Shown here: one piece after another, positions 1 to 6,458 of the stretch | Position numbering within the stretch: position 1 is the first letter of the stretch | Layout of the letters: each line of letters starts with the position of its first letter | Assembly (NCBI GenBank): GCA_019694835.1 | Contig: JAIBBE010000153.1 | Span: 1-21,783 of the forward strand | Origin: Fimbriimonadaceae bacterium | Lineage (GTDB): Bacteria > Armatimonadota > Fimbriimonadia > Fimbriimonadales > Fimbriimonadaceae | DNA length: 21,783 bases | Direction of reading: 5' to 3' | Program-made: the position numbers and the translations under genes | The notes under the pieces: generated by a model | Told to the model about the DNA's origin: nothing | Database searches by the model: none | What the model saw: the letters and a program-made list of their open reading frames with translations, nothing else

Positions 1-385
1 AGTAGTGATCGCCGTGATCACGCGTCACACTGATGCACTGCGTGAATTCATACAGGTCGATACTTGGCCAAAACCATACCATCGCACGCTTGGCGAACAC
101 GCCTCCGTTGTTGTCGAGATCGCGGAGGATATCGCCCGGACGCAAGCGAGAGCGAGCACTCCGCTTGTGAAACTCGTGGGAGACCAAGGTGTGGTCCTTG
201 GGATCGAGTTCATTTGCACGAACGTTGTTCGCCATGAAGTACGGGACGCCGCCCTTGGCCACATAGAAGGGTGTTGCGATTCCAACAAAACCATTCGTCA
301 TGAGCGTGGTGATCGACTTCAGCGACTCAGACCGCCACTCCGTCAGGCCCGCAGGAATCGATTGACCGTTGTGAGTTTCACGCAT
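1..385 (-). CDS. hsdS: Type I restriction-modification specificity subunit HsdS, N-terminal part (runs off window start)
   Basis: This is the target-recognition subunit that would direct the HsdM methyltransferase to its DNA site. I translated the minus strand by hand from the ATG at 385, and the frame stays open to base 1, giving about 128 residues. It contains TNGFVGIATPFYV, GGVPYFMANNV and a SRLRPGDIL segment, which are the usual landmarks of a first target-recognition domain (TNG...TP..V..GIPY...NV...G and K.L..GDIL). The start lies inside the end of hsdM (ATGCGTGA, 8-base overlap), so the two are translationally coupled. The part after GDIL (residues about 88-128) is less typical than the part before it, so an early frameshift cannot be excluded. 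The second TRD, and presumably hsdR, lie beyond the window. This is one of two S-type genes flanking hsdM. Confidence 0.8.
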   Translation of the reverse strand, partial: MRETHNGQSIPAGLTEWRSESLKSITTLMTNGFVGIATPFYVAKGGVPYFMANNVRANELDPKDHTLVSHEFHKRSARSRLRPGDILRDLDNNGGVFAKRAMVWFWPSIDLYEFTQCISVTRDHGDHY

Positions 386-1904
386 TGACGCCGAGCTCCT
401 TCAGGAAGGCGTCCATCTTCTTCCGCGTCTGGGCAAGTTCGCCCTCCAGTCGCCTGATGTCCTGCTGCACCGCTGCGATGTTCACTTCCTTCTCGGGCTC
501 GAAGGTGTCCACGTAGCGCGGGATGTTCAGGTTGAACTCGTTCTCCTCCAGTTCCGCGAGCGTGGCGATGTGGGAGTACTTTTCCACCTCCTTGCGGGCG
601 CGGTAGGTCTTCACGATCGTGTCGATGTCCGACGCCCGCAGGCGGTTCTGCCGCTTGTTCTGCTCGAACTCGCGGCTGGCATCGATGAACACCACGTCCT
701 TCTTCTTCCGGCCCTTCTCGAAGACCAGAATGGCCGCGGGGATGCCCGTCCCGAAGAAAAGGTTGACGGGCAGGCCGATGACGGCGTCGAGGAGGTTCTC
801 CTTGATGAACTTCTCGCGGATCTTGCCCTCGGCCCCGCCGCGAAAGAGCACGCCGTGCGGGACGATGACGCCGACGCGGCCGCCATCTTCGAGAGCCGAC
901 TCGATCATGTGGCTGATGAAGGCGTAGTCGCCCTTGCTCTTGGGGGGCAGGCCGCGGTGATAGCGGTTGAAGCGATCGTGCTCGGCCTGGTCCTGCCCCC
1001 ACTTGTCGAGCGAGAAGGGCGGGTTGGCGACGACGATGTCGAACTTCATGAGCCGGTCGGGCTTGTCGGGATCGACGAGCTTGGGACCGGTGAGGGTGTT
1101 GCACCATTCGATCCGCGCTGAGTCCATCCCGTGGAGGAACATGTTCATACGGCACAGCGCCCACGTCTGGCCGTTCACCTCCTGGCCGTAGAGCTGGAAG
1201 TTCTCCGAGCCGACCTCCTTGGCGACGCGGATGAGCAGCGAGCCCGAGCCGCACGCGGGGTCGCAGATGGTGTTGCCCGGCTGCGGGTTGACGAGCTTGG
1301 CGAGGAGGGTGGAGACCTCGGGCGGGGTGTAGAACTCGCCGCCCTTCTTGCCGGCGCCAGCGGCGAAGAGGCCAATGAGGTACTCGTACACGTCGCCAAA
1401 GACATCGCGATGGCCGATACGGGACGGGCGCATGTCGAGCCGCGGGTCGTTGAAGTCTTCGAGCAGGTGCTTGAGACGGGCGTTGCGGTCCTTGGTCTGG
1501 CCGAGGTTGGGCTCGCTGTTGAAGTCGATGTTGCGGAAGACACCTTCGAGTTTCGAACGGTTGGCGTCTTCGATGTTCTCCAGGGCGATGTTGATGAGCT
1601 CGCCGACGTTGGTGGCATCGCGCTTGGAATACAGGAAGTCGAAGTTCGACTCCTTGGGCATCACGAAGCGCTCGCGGTCGAGGGCCCGCTTCACACGCTC
1701 CTTGTCGCCCGCGTACTTCTTCTCGTACTCGGCGACCTTGTCCTTGTGGAGGTCGCTGAGGTACTTGATGAAGAGCATGACGAGGATGTAGTCCTTGTAC
1801 TGCGAGGCGTCGATTGTGCCCCGGAACGTATCGCAGGCGCGCCAGACAGCGGCGTTGATCTCGTTCTGGGCTGAGGGGCTGGGGACGGTTGATGTTGTGG
1901 TCAT
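378..1904 (-). CDS. hsdM: Type I restriction-modification N6-adenine methyltransferase HsdM
   Basis: This is the modification subunit of a type I R-M complex. It transfers methyl from S-adenosylmethionine to adenine N6 at sites chosen by HsdS. It has 508 residues, a normal length for HsdM. The N-terminal helical HsdM_N domain (about 13-150) contains FRGTIDASQYKDYIL and LFIKYLSD. The methylase domain follows, with GGEFYTP (188-194), SAM-binding DPACGSGS (215-222) and the catalytic NPPF (294-297). All key residues are present, so it should be active. It starts 15 bases after the half-size S gene and its stop overlaps the start of the downstream hsdS. The ribosome binding site is weak (a GGA about 8 bases before ATG), consistent with coupling to the upstream gene. 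No HsdR is visible in the window. Confidence 0.95.
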   Translation of the reverse strand: MTTTSTVPSPSAQNEINAAVWRACDTFRGTIDASQYKDYILVMLFIKYLSDLHKDKVAEYEKKYAGDKERVKRALDRERFVMPKESNFDFLYSKRDATNVGELINIALENIEDANRSKLEGVFRNIDFNSEPNLGQTKDRNARLKHLLEDFNDPRLDMRPSRIGHRDVFGDVYEYLIGLFAAGAGKKGGEFYTPPEVSTLLAKLVNPQPGNTICDPACGSGSLLIRVAKEVGSENFQLYGQEVNGQTWALCRMNMFLHGMDSARIEWCNTLTGPKLVDPDKPDRLMKFDIVVANPPFSLDKWGQDQAEHDRFNRYHRGLPPKSKGDYAFISHMIESALEDGGRVGVIVPHGVLFRGGAEGKIREKFIKENLLDAVIGLPVNLFFGTGIPAAILVFEKGRKKKDVVFIDASREFEQNKRQNRLRASDIDTIVKTYRARKEVEKYSHIATLAELEENEFNLNIPRYVDTFEPEKEVNIAAVQQDIRRLEGELAQTRKKMDAFLKELGVNA

Positions 1905-1919
1905 GATGGATTCCGTGAA

Positions 1920-2540
1920 CTAGCGGCGGACTGGAGTTGCGCCGGCCGCGGTAAGGCAGGTGGACTGAATGAGGTGGGCACGCTTTTCGGCAATCTGGGC
2001 GAGGATGGCTTGTTCCTCGTCCGCGAGCGCCGCGAGCGCGACGATGTGTTCCTGAACTGAGAGCGGAGGGATAGGGATGTCCAGTTCACGAAACTCGGCC
2101 ATCGAGACGAACGGCATGTGCGTCCCCTTGGCGAGTTGCTTGAACAGGTCCTGCATGGGTCGCTGATTGAGAATCCAGGAGAGATACGCTGGGCGGACGG
2201 AGGGATGGATCCCGCTGAGGATGTAGAACTGACCCGAAGCGATCGTGTTCACGAGGTCGAGGTCAATGTGGACGGCGAATGGACGATGCCCGCGCGACAG
2301 AAAGAGGACATCGCCGCGACGCACGAGGGACGCGGAGTAGGCCTTGTCCAGATTGGTGCGCTCGATCGACGAGACCGAAAGCTGCTTGCGGTCAGAGAAA
2401 TCTTTGATCTGAATGACCCCGACGCAGCCGCCCAAGACCGCTTCGACGCTCTCGCGAAACTGAAAACCCGATCGGATGTCGGCGACCGAGCTGATCCGAC
2501 ACATCGACCCAACAGCTACTTTTGATGCATGATGATCCAT
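1920..2540 (-). CDS. Half-length, single-TRD HsdS-like specificity protein
   Basis: This is a DNA-specificity protein related to type I S subunits, but it has one recognition domain instead of two (about 206 residues; full S subunits are about 400). It opens with SVADIRSGFQFR and has LVRRGDVLFLSRG, matching the 'GDVL' core. It ends with FRELDIPIPPLSVQEHIVA followed by a helix (DEEQAILAQIAEKRAHLIQ) that forms the conserved spacer coiled coil. Half-S proteins can act as dimers in place of one full S subunit. I chose ATG at 2540. The upstream GTG at 2564 lies inside the predicted promoter, and an ATG at 2504 is also possible. It precedes hsdM by 15 bases. Because a second S gene follows hsdM, this one may be an alternative specificity partner. 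Confidence 0.8.
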   Translation of the reverse strand: MDHHASKVAVGSMCRISSVADIRSGFQFRESVEAVLGGCVGVIQIKDFSDRKQLSVSSIERTNLDKAYSASLVRRGDVLFLSRGHRPFAVHIDLDLVNTIASGQFYILSGIHPSVRPAYLSWILNQRPMQDLFKQLAKGTHMPFVSMAEFRELDIPIPPLSVQEHIVALAALADEEQAILAQIAEKRAHLIQSTCLTAAGATPVRR

Positions 2541-2549
2541 ACTGTCCAC

Positions 2550-2577
2550 AGAATAGCATTCCACTGTAGGTGGTCAA
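2550..2577 (-). promoter_or_regulatory. Predicted promoter for the half-S/hsdM/hsdS operon
   Basis: On the minus strand, TTGACC (2577-2572) is followed after 16 bases by TATTCT (2555-2550), a reasonable sigma-70-type pair. The predicted transcript would start only a few bases before the ATG at 2540, so the message would be nearly leaderless. The element lies between two copies of the word AGTATGGA, which suggests repression or activation at this point. This is a reading by eye only. Confidence 0.45.
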
Positions 2578-2588
2578 GTATTCATTGC

Positions 2589-2603
2589 AGTATGGAACAT
2601 ACT
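2589..2603. promoter_or_regulatory. Candidate operator, AGTATG-GAA-CATACT inverted repeat
   Basis: This is a perfect 6-base inverted repeat with a 3-base centre. It lies 12 bases upstream of the predicted -35 box of the R-M operon and 20 bases past the end of the XRE regulator gene. A second copy of the half-site, AGTATGGA, occurs on the minus strand at 2544-2537, just beyond the -10 box. The promoter is therefore bracketed by the same word. The neighbouring XRE protein is the natural candidate binder, by analogy with control proteins of other R-M systems. No binding evidence exists here. Confidence 0.4.
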
Positions 2604-2622
2604 TTGTGAAAAATATTCTGGG

Positions 2623-2928
2623 CTACCGCTTGGTCAGTTCCTTGATTAGAAGCCCTAGGGCCAGCAATGCGCCACCGATCAACAGCGCCTCTGCGACTTC
2701 ATTTCCCACTTTTTGAGCTGGAAATGTCGTTTCAGGACGCACCTTCTGGTCGAGTGCAGCGAGCACATTCGCCGCCACCCCGTCTACCGGGACAGGTACG
2801 GAGCCGTGGGACTCCCACCGGTGAATGGTGCCCGGATGAACCGCTAGCACGCTGGAGAACTGGGGCACGCTCATACCGAGCGCCTCCCTAATCTGCTTGA
2901 TTCTTGCACCTGGTACAAGGTACTTCAC
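2623..2928 (-). CDS. XRE-family helix-turn-helix regulator with C-terminal hydrophobic segment
   Basis: This is a small DNA-binding protein, likely the local regulator of the R-M operon. The HTH is clear: ARIKQIREALGMSVPQFSSV followed by LAVHPGTIHRWES, the XRE pattern of helix, glutamine turn and 'RWE' ending. The last 20 or so residues (ALLIGGALLALGLLIKEL) are strongly hydrophobic and look like one membrane helix or a tight hydrophobic tail, which is unusual for a simple control protein. I chose GTG at 2928 (MKYLVPGARI...), giving 101 residues. A GTG at 2952 would give 109, but it overlaps a TACAAT -10-like box (2949-2944). The gene lies on the same strand and upstream of the half-S gene, with 82 bases between them that hold the operator and promoter candidates. 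Confidence 0.75.
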   Translation of the reverse strand: MKYLVPGARIKQIREALGMSVPQFSSVLAVHPGTIHRWESHGSVPVPVDGVAANVLAALDQKVRPETTFPAQKVGNEVAEALLIGGALLALGLLIKELTKR

Positions 2929-2994
2929 GCGCAAATACTCACAATTGTACACTACTACTATTGACTCAATCGCTAACCGTCGACATCATACGGC
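2929..2994. promoter_or_regulatory. Divergent intergenic region with promoter-like boxes
   Basis: This short region separates the regulator (minus) from the LRAT-like gene (plus). On the minus strand it holds TACAAT (2949-2944), a good -10 box, with only a poorly spaced TTGAGT (14 bases) upstream. On the plus strand TTGACT (2961-2966) could be a -35 box, with a weak CATCAT 17 bases on. The 8-base palindrome ACAATTGT (2941-2948) overlaps the minus-strand box and could be an autoregulatory site. No Shine-Dalgarno sequence is visible for the plus-strand gene. Confidence 0.3.
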
Positions 2995-3432
2995 ATGGAC
3001 ATGAACTGGTTCAACGTACTGGTGAAGCTCTCTACCCTGATCCCTGGCCAACACGTGCGGGTTTCCCGGGGGTTGTATTTCCATCACGGCATCTATCTAG
3101 GTGATGGTCGATTCGCCGAGCTGTCCAAGCCTTCCGCCGGTGGACGTCTTCGCGTGGTGACAGCGGCGAGGTTTCTAGGCAATGGCTCGCCAGAAGTTGT
3201 GACGCACGCCGATGGCCTCCCGTTGAATCAGGTGCTGGCGAATGTTCGTCGCGCGCCTGCGCAGCGTCCGTACAACTTGTTCGACTGGAACTGCGAGCAT
3301 TTCGCAACGTGGTGCTCGACCCATCGGGTGCAAAGCCGCCAGGTTGATGCGTGGAACGGTGTCGCGGCTGCGGTCGGGGCATTCGCTTGCGTCTGCTGTA
3401 TCGTCGCTGTCCTCGATTCGGCCCTCGCCTGA
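2995..3432 (+). CDS. LRAT/NlpC-like (permuted papain fold) protein with C-terminal membrane helix
   Basis: This is a predicted thiol acyltransferase or hydrolase of the lecithin:retinol acyltransferase-like group. Of 145 residues, the catalytic histidine region is YFHHGIYLGDGRF (His30/His31) and the nucleophile is Cys100 in NLFDWNCEHFATWC. The His-before-Cys order and the NCEHFA motif are diagnostic of the permuted fold. Residues 121-142 form one hydrophobic helix, a common tail anchor in LRAT-like proteins. Members of this fold act on lipids, acyl groups or peptides; the substrate here is unknown. The first Met is at 2995, with another at 3001. It faces the XRE regulator and converges with the next gene (4-base gap). 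A defence role beside the R-M operon is possible but is only inferred from position. It shares its core motif with the RHS toxin tip elsewhere in this window. Confidence 0.8.
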   Translation: MDMNWFNVLVKLSTLIPGQHVRVSRGLYFHHGIYLGDGRFAELSKPSAGGRLRVVTAARFLGNGSPEVVTHADGLPLNQVLANVRRAPAQRPYNLFDWNCEHFATWCSTHRVQSRQVDAWNGVAAAVGAFACVCCIVAVLDSALA

Positions 3433-3436
3433 ATCG

Positions 3437-4615
3437 CTAGTTCGACACAAACGACCCTTCCACCGCATCCAAATCCGACGCAATGGCCTTGGCCCGCATG
3501 AGCCATTGCCCGAGCGCAGACTCCTCGTCCCATCGGCCGAGCACCTCACGGCCGCGGCACTCGATCGCAGCGATGTAGCGTTGTAGCCGCACGCTCATTT
3601 CCCAGCTCTCCACGCCTGCTTTCAGTGATTCGAAGAACCGGCGAGCTTCCTCCTCCTGTCGCCGCTCCTCCTCCTCCCGATCCTTCCGTGCGGCATCCTC
3701 TCGCCGATTTCGTTCCACACGCACGTCGAAATCACGCTCCTTCGCCACCACTTCGAGCATCCCGATGATGATCCGTCCCAGTTTGCGATCGAGGGTGAGT
3801 TCCGGGGTGTCTTCCCATTTCCCGTTCCACTCAAAGTGCCCGAGGCATTTGGCTTCGATTCGCAGTTGACCGGTGGGCGTGTAGTCCATGCGGGGGAGTG
3901 TCAGGTAGGGATCCTTCTTGAGCCGTGCTTTCTCCTCCGCGGTCGGCCGATGCGGCTGCTGCGTGCATCTCTCGGTGATGCGAACGAGGACATCCTTGCC
4001 GCACATGTCAATCCGCATGCCCGGATCCCCGCGTTGGTGTCCGACCTCGATCTCGTGACCCAGAGTGGACAGCGTCTTGAAGAGCGTGTCCATGATCCGC
4101 AGACAGCGATCGACCCTCAGCGGGTGGCACCACAGCCGTATCGTCGGGTCATCGTGGCGGGCATTGGGCGCGACGAAATCCTCACCCACGCCGTGCATTG
4201 ACTTGGAGGGATTTTTCATCGCGTTGACAGTCGCGAGGACGAGCGGGTGCGGGTCCTTCAACTCACTTGGCACGTGAATCTCGCCGAGCCGCTTGACCGC
4301 GTCGATCGCGGCGACGATATCGGGGAACTGCGCCGCGAGCGATGACCGTCGTGGCGGCGAAGGCTTGGTCTCGATGATCACCCGGGACAGGTTTGGGTCC
4401 GGACAAGTCGGGAGCGGCGGTACCGGCGGAGACTTGCCCGCTTCCCGCTTCCGCCAGTACCCCACCGGTGGCTTGGGAACGTGATGCTTGTTGCACAGTT
4501 GTCCCAGCCACACATCTGACGTCTCGAACTTCTCCGCCAGCCGGCGCATCGGTGTCGACCACACCAGTTGGTAGAGCTCTTCCCGAGACAGGACCGACTG
4601 CTGCGCGACGGACAT
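3437..4615 (-). CDS. Hypothetical protein with N-terminal helix-turn-helix-like domain and charged coiled coil
   Basis: This is a 392-residue protein of a family I have seen as a hypothetical but cannot assign a function. The N-terminus (LSREELYQLVWSTPMRRLAE, then SDVWLGQLCNKHHVPKPPVGYW) looks like a DNA-binding helix-turn-helix: a stepwise pattern of 'leave, act, choose' helices followed by a proline-rich turn. The middle (about 100-290) has mixed alpha/beta character without recognisable catalytic motifs. Residues about 300-340 are a very charged E/R/K stretch, probably a coiled coil. The start at 4615 is preceded by a GAGGTGAG ribosome binding site at suitable distance. It converges with the LRAT-like gene and lies 39 bases from the small membrane protein gene upstream. 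Confidence 0.75.
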   Translation of the reverse strand: MSVAQQSVLSREELYQLVWSTPMRRLAEKFETSDVWLGQLCNKHHVPKPPVGYWRKREAGKSPPVPPLPTCPDPNLSRVIIETKPSPPRRSSLAAQFPDIVAAIDAVKRLGEIHVPSELKDPHPLVLATVNAMKNPSKSMHGVGEDFVAPNARHDDPTIRLWCHPLRVDRCLRIMDTLFKTLSTLGHEIEVGHQRGDPGMRIDMCGKDVLVRITERCTQQPHRPTAEEKARLKKDPYLTLPRMDYTPTGQLRIEAKCLGHFEWNGKWEDTPELTLDRKLGRIIIGMLEVVAKERDFDVRVERNRREDAARKDREEEERRQEEEARRFFESLKAGVESWEMSVRLQRYIAAIECRGREVLGRWDEESALGQWLMRAKAIASDLDAVEGSFVSN

Positions 4616-4654
4616 TCGAGCTCACCTCTCAAAATTGTCCAAGGCATCTCGGCT

Positions 4655-4870
4655 TCAATAACGCGAACCCGCTCTTGGGAACAGGATCTCCGCCCTCCGC
4701 CTGCGCCGACGCGCGGCGCCGGGCTCCGGCGGGAGCTTCGCATCCATGAACAGATACAGCACGATCATGACGCCGATGGCCACGTACATCCACCACGGAA
4801 TGGCCGCCAAACCCGTGGACATGATGTTCCAGAGTGCCTTCACGAACGAGCCGGATTCGAACTTCATCAT
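4655..4870 (-). CDS. Small single-pass membrane protein
   Basis: This 71-residue protein has one hydrophobic helix (IPWWMYVAIGVMIVLYLFM, residues about 24-42), flanked by a short polar N-terminus and a very basic tail (AARRRRRRAEIL). The distribution of charge suggests the tail stays in the cytoplasm. A strong Shine-Dalgarno (AGGAG, 8 bases before ATG) supports it as a real gene. It starts 34 bases after the LamG-dockerin gene on the same strand and may be co-transcribed with it. I recognise no family. Confidence 0.6.
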   Translation of the reverse strand: MMKFESGSFVKALWNIMSTGLAAIPWWMYVAIGVMIVLYLFMDAKLPPEPGAARRRRRRAEILFPRAGSRY

Positions 4871-4904
4871 GCTTGTTTCTCCTGTCGCCGCGGCCTATCC
4901 AAAC

Positions 4905-5891
4905 TCAGGCTCCACACGCGCTCCCGAACGCCCCGAGTAGCACCGACAAGTCCGCCGAGTTCACCAGCCCATCCGCGTTCAAGTCTCCCAGGGTGTTGAC
5001 TTGCACCGCCTGACCGAAGCTCCCCAAAAGCACCGACAGGTCGGCTGCGTCGATCACCCCGTCCCCATTGCTGTCCTGCTGGCAACCCCTAAGAGGTGCG
5101 GACGAGTCCACCCTCGTCGGATCGTTGAACCCCACAGCTGCGTCTGAACCAAGCACACCGGAACTTGCCGGCGCTGTGATATCCACGACCTGCTGGCTGT
5201 TTACCGACTCGTCGAATCTGTAGCACCCGATCAGCCCGGTTGAGCCCGCTGGAATGACAACGTTGTAGCTCGCAGCGATCTCGGCAGTGGTTCGCTCGCT
5301 GTTCCAAATACGGACCTCGTCCATCTGACCGCCGTACAACAGGGCGTTCGGCGCGTAGCAGCCCAGCAGCAACGGCCATCCCGGAGTCGGACGGATAGAC
5401 GATGTGGCAGGCTGGCCCGTCACGCTCTCGACGCGCTCGTTCACCAGCACCCCATTCACGAACATGCGATGGCGGGACTGGGCGGCGTTGTGCGTCATCG
5501 CGACATGAATCCACTCGTCCGCGCCGAAAGTGTGGGGGGCCCCGACGCTCAACCATCCGTCACACGTGCTCCCCGTGAAATAGTCCCCGATGATTGCGCT
5601 CGCCAGTTCGGGGGTGGTCGGGCGGATGTTCAGTTCCAGGGCCCGCGCCGTGTCGCAGTTGGCGCCGTCGCCCTTGTTCAGCAACCTTTGATACTGCGCG
5701 AACGGTGTGAACGGACGCACCCACATCTCGATGGTCGCGGCCGAGCCCAAGTTCAGTTCGGGGGAGTCGGCGATGGTCACGAACTGACTCACGCCGTTGA
5801 ACTGCAGCGCCCGGCCCGCAACAGGGGATGCGTCTGCTTGAGAAGCCGCGGCAACGAAGCACGAGGCAAAAGCCAGCCGGGCGGTCTTCAT
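4905..5891 (-). CDS. Secreted LamG-domain protein with C-terminal GC-type dockerin
   Basis: This is an extracellular lectin-like protein of 328 residues. It has a signal peptide (residues 1-22, MKTARLAFASCFVAAASQADA). A LamG/concanavalin-like jelly-roll domain follows (about 25-235), with the typical FNGVSQFVTIADSPELNL opening, AATIEMWVRP, EWIHVAMTHN, MFVNGVLV and GQMDEVRIWNSERT. The tail (about 270-326) holds two EF-hand-like calcium loops, DSNGDGVIDAADLSVLLG and DLNADGLVNSADLSVLLG, which form the dockerin common in Phycisphaerae. The start is supported by TGAGGT six bases upstream of ATG. Its target is probably a glycan or cell-surface partner; the dockerin is probably for anchoring or sorting (inferred). 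A second dockerin occurs inside the RHS protein at about 17.3 kb. Confidence 0.88.
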   Translation of the reverse strand: MKTARLAFASCFVAAASQADASPVAGRALQFNGVSQFVTIADSPELNLGSAATIEMWVRPFTPFAQYQRLLNKGDGANCDTARALELNIRPTTPELASAIIGDYFTGSTCDGWLSVGAPHTFGADEWIHVAMTHNAAQSRHRMFVNGVLVNERVESVTGQPATSSIRPTPGWPLLLGCYAPNALLYGGQMDEVRIWNSERTTAEIAASYNVVIPAGSTGLIGCYRFDESVNSQQVVDITAPASSGVLGSDAAVGFNDPTRVDSSAPLRGCQQDSNGDGVIDAADLSVLLGSFGQAVQVNTLGDLNADGLVNSADLSVLLGAFGSACGA

Positions 5892-6046
5892 ACAGGTACC
5901 TCACATCTCATGAGTTGGGTCCATGATCGCTTGGATTTCATCGTTTTAGAAGTGTATTTCATCAAGAGTCCATCGAAACACCGCACACCCGGAGATGTTG
6001 CCACGATCTTGTGTGTCTTGTACCGTTTCGGCCCCGGAGCCCCCGC

Positions 6047-6451
6047 ATGCCCCCCAAGCAGTTGCCCGACGTCTCATTCAAGGCCCTCCAATCCGAACTC
6101 CGCCGTCGCGAGAGCCTGACCCGCCGACGCCTCGCCGGGATGCTCCGCGCCCGCGACCGCCTCACGCGCAAGCTGGCCTTCATGGACGAGCAGATCCGGT
6201 TGCTCGAACGCGAACTGGGCGTGAAGGGCTCGCGCCGCCCCGGCGATCGCGTGAGGAACACCGGCTCGCTGGCCGACGCCGTCGCCGGTGTCCTCGGCAA
6301 GCGCCCCATGACCATCGCCGCCGTCATGGAGACGGTGAACAAGAGCGGCTACGTCTCTTCGTCGCCGAACTTCCGCACGATGGTCACCCAGACCCTGATC
6401 AAGGACCACCGCGTCAAGCGCGCAGGCCGAGGGCTGTACGTCGCCAAGTAG
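6047..6451 (+). CDS. Basic protein with C-terminal HARE-HTH-like winged helix
   Basis: This is a 134-residue predicted DNA-binding protein. The N-terminal half is basic and helical (KALQSELRRRESLTRRRLAG, then a coiled-coil-like DRLTRKLAFMDEQIRLLERE). The C-terminal half (about 75-134) reads SLADAVAGVLGKRPMTIAAV, NFRTMVTQTLIKD and KRAGRGLYVAK. This is the HARE-HTH/winged-helix pattern of three helices closed by a 'RG.Y' wing. I chose ATG at 6047 because the protein begins MPPKQLPDVSF there; an in-frame start at 6011 adds 12 unlikely residues. It converges with the large terminase gene (7-base gap) and belongs to the same type as the protein at 11477-12010. Confidence 0.75.
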   Translation: MPPKQLPDVSFKALQSELRRRESLTRRRLAGMLRARDRLTRKLAFMDEQIRLLERELGVKGSRRPGDRVRNTGSLADAVAGVLGKRPMTIAAVMETVNKSGYVSSSPNFRTMVTQTLIKDHRVKRAGRGLYVAK

Positions 6452-6458
6452 ATCCCGC

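Noticed and set aside
5..388. Plus-strand open frame at the left edge
   Set aside because: The opposite strand in this interval reads as an HsdS N-terminus coupled to hsdM, with recognisable TRD motifs; the plus-strand frame has no family features.
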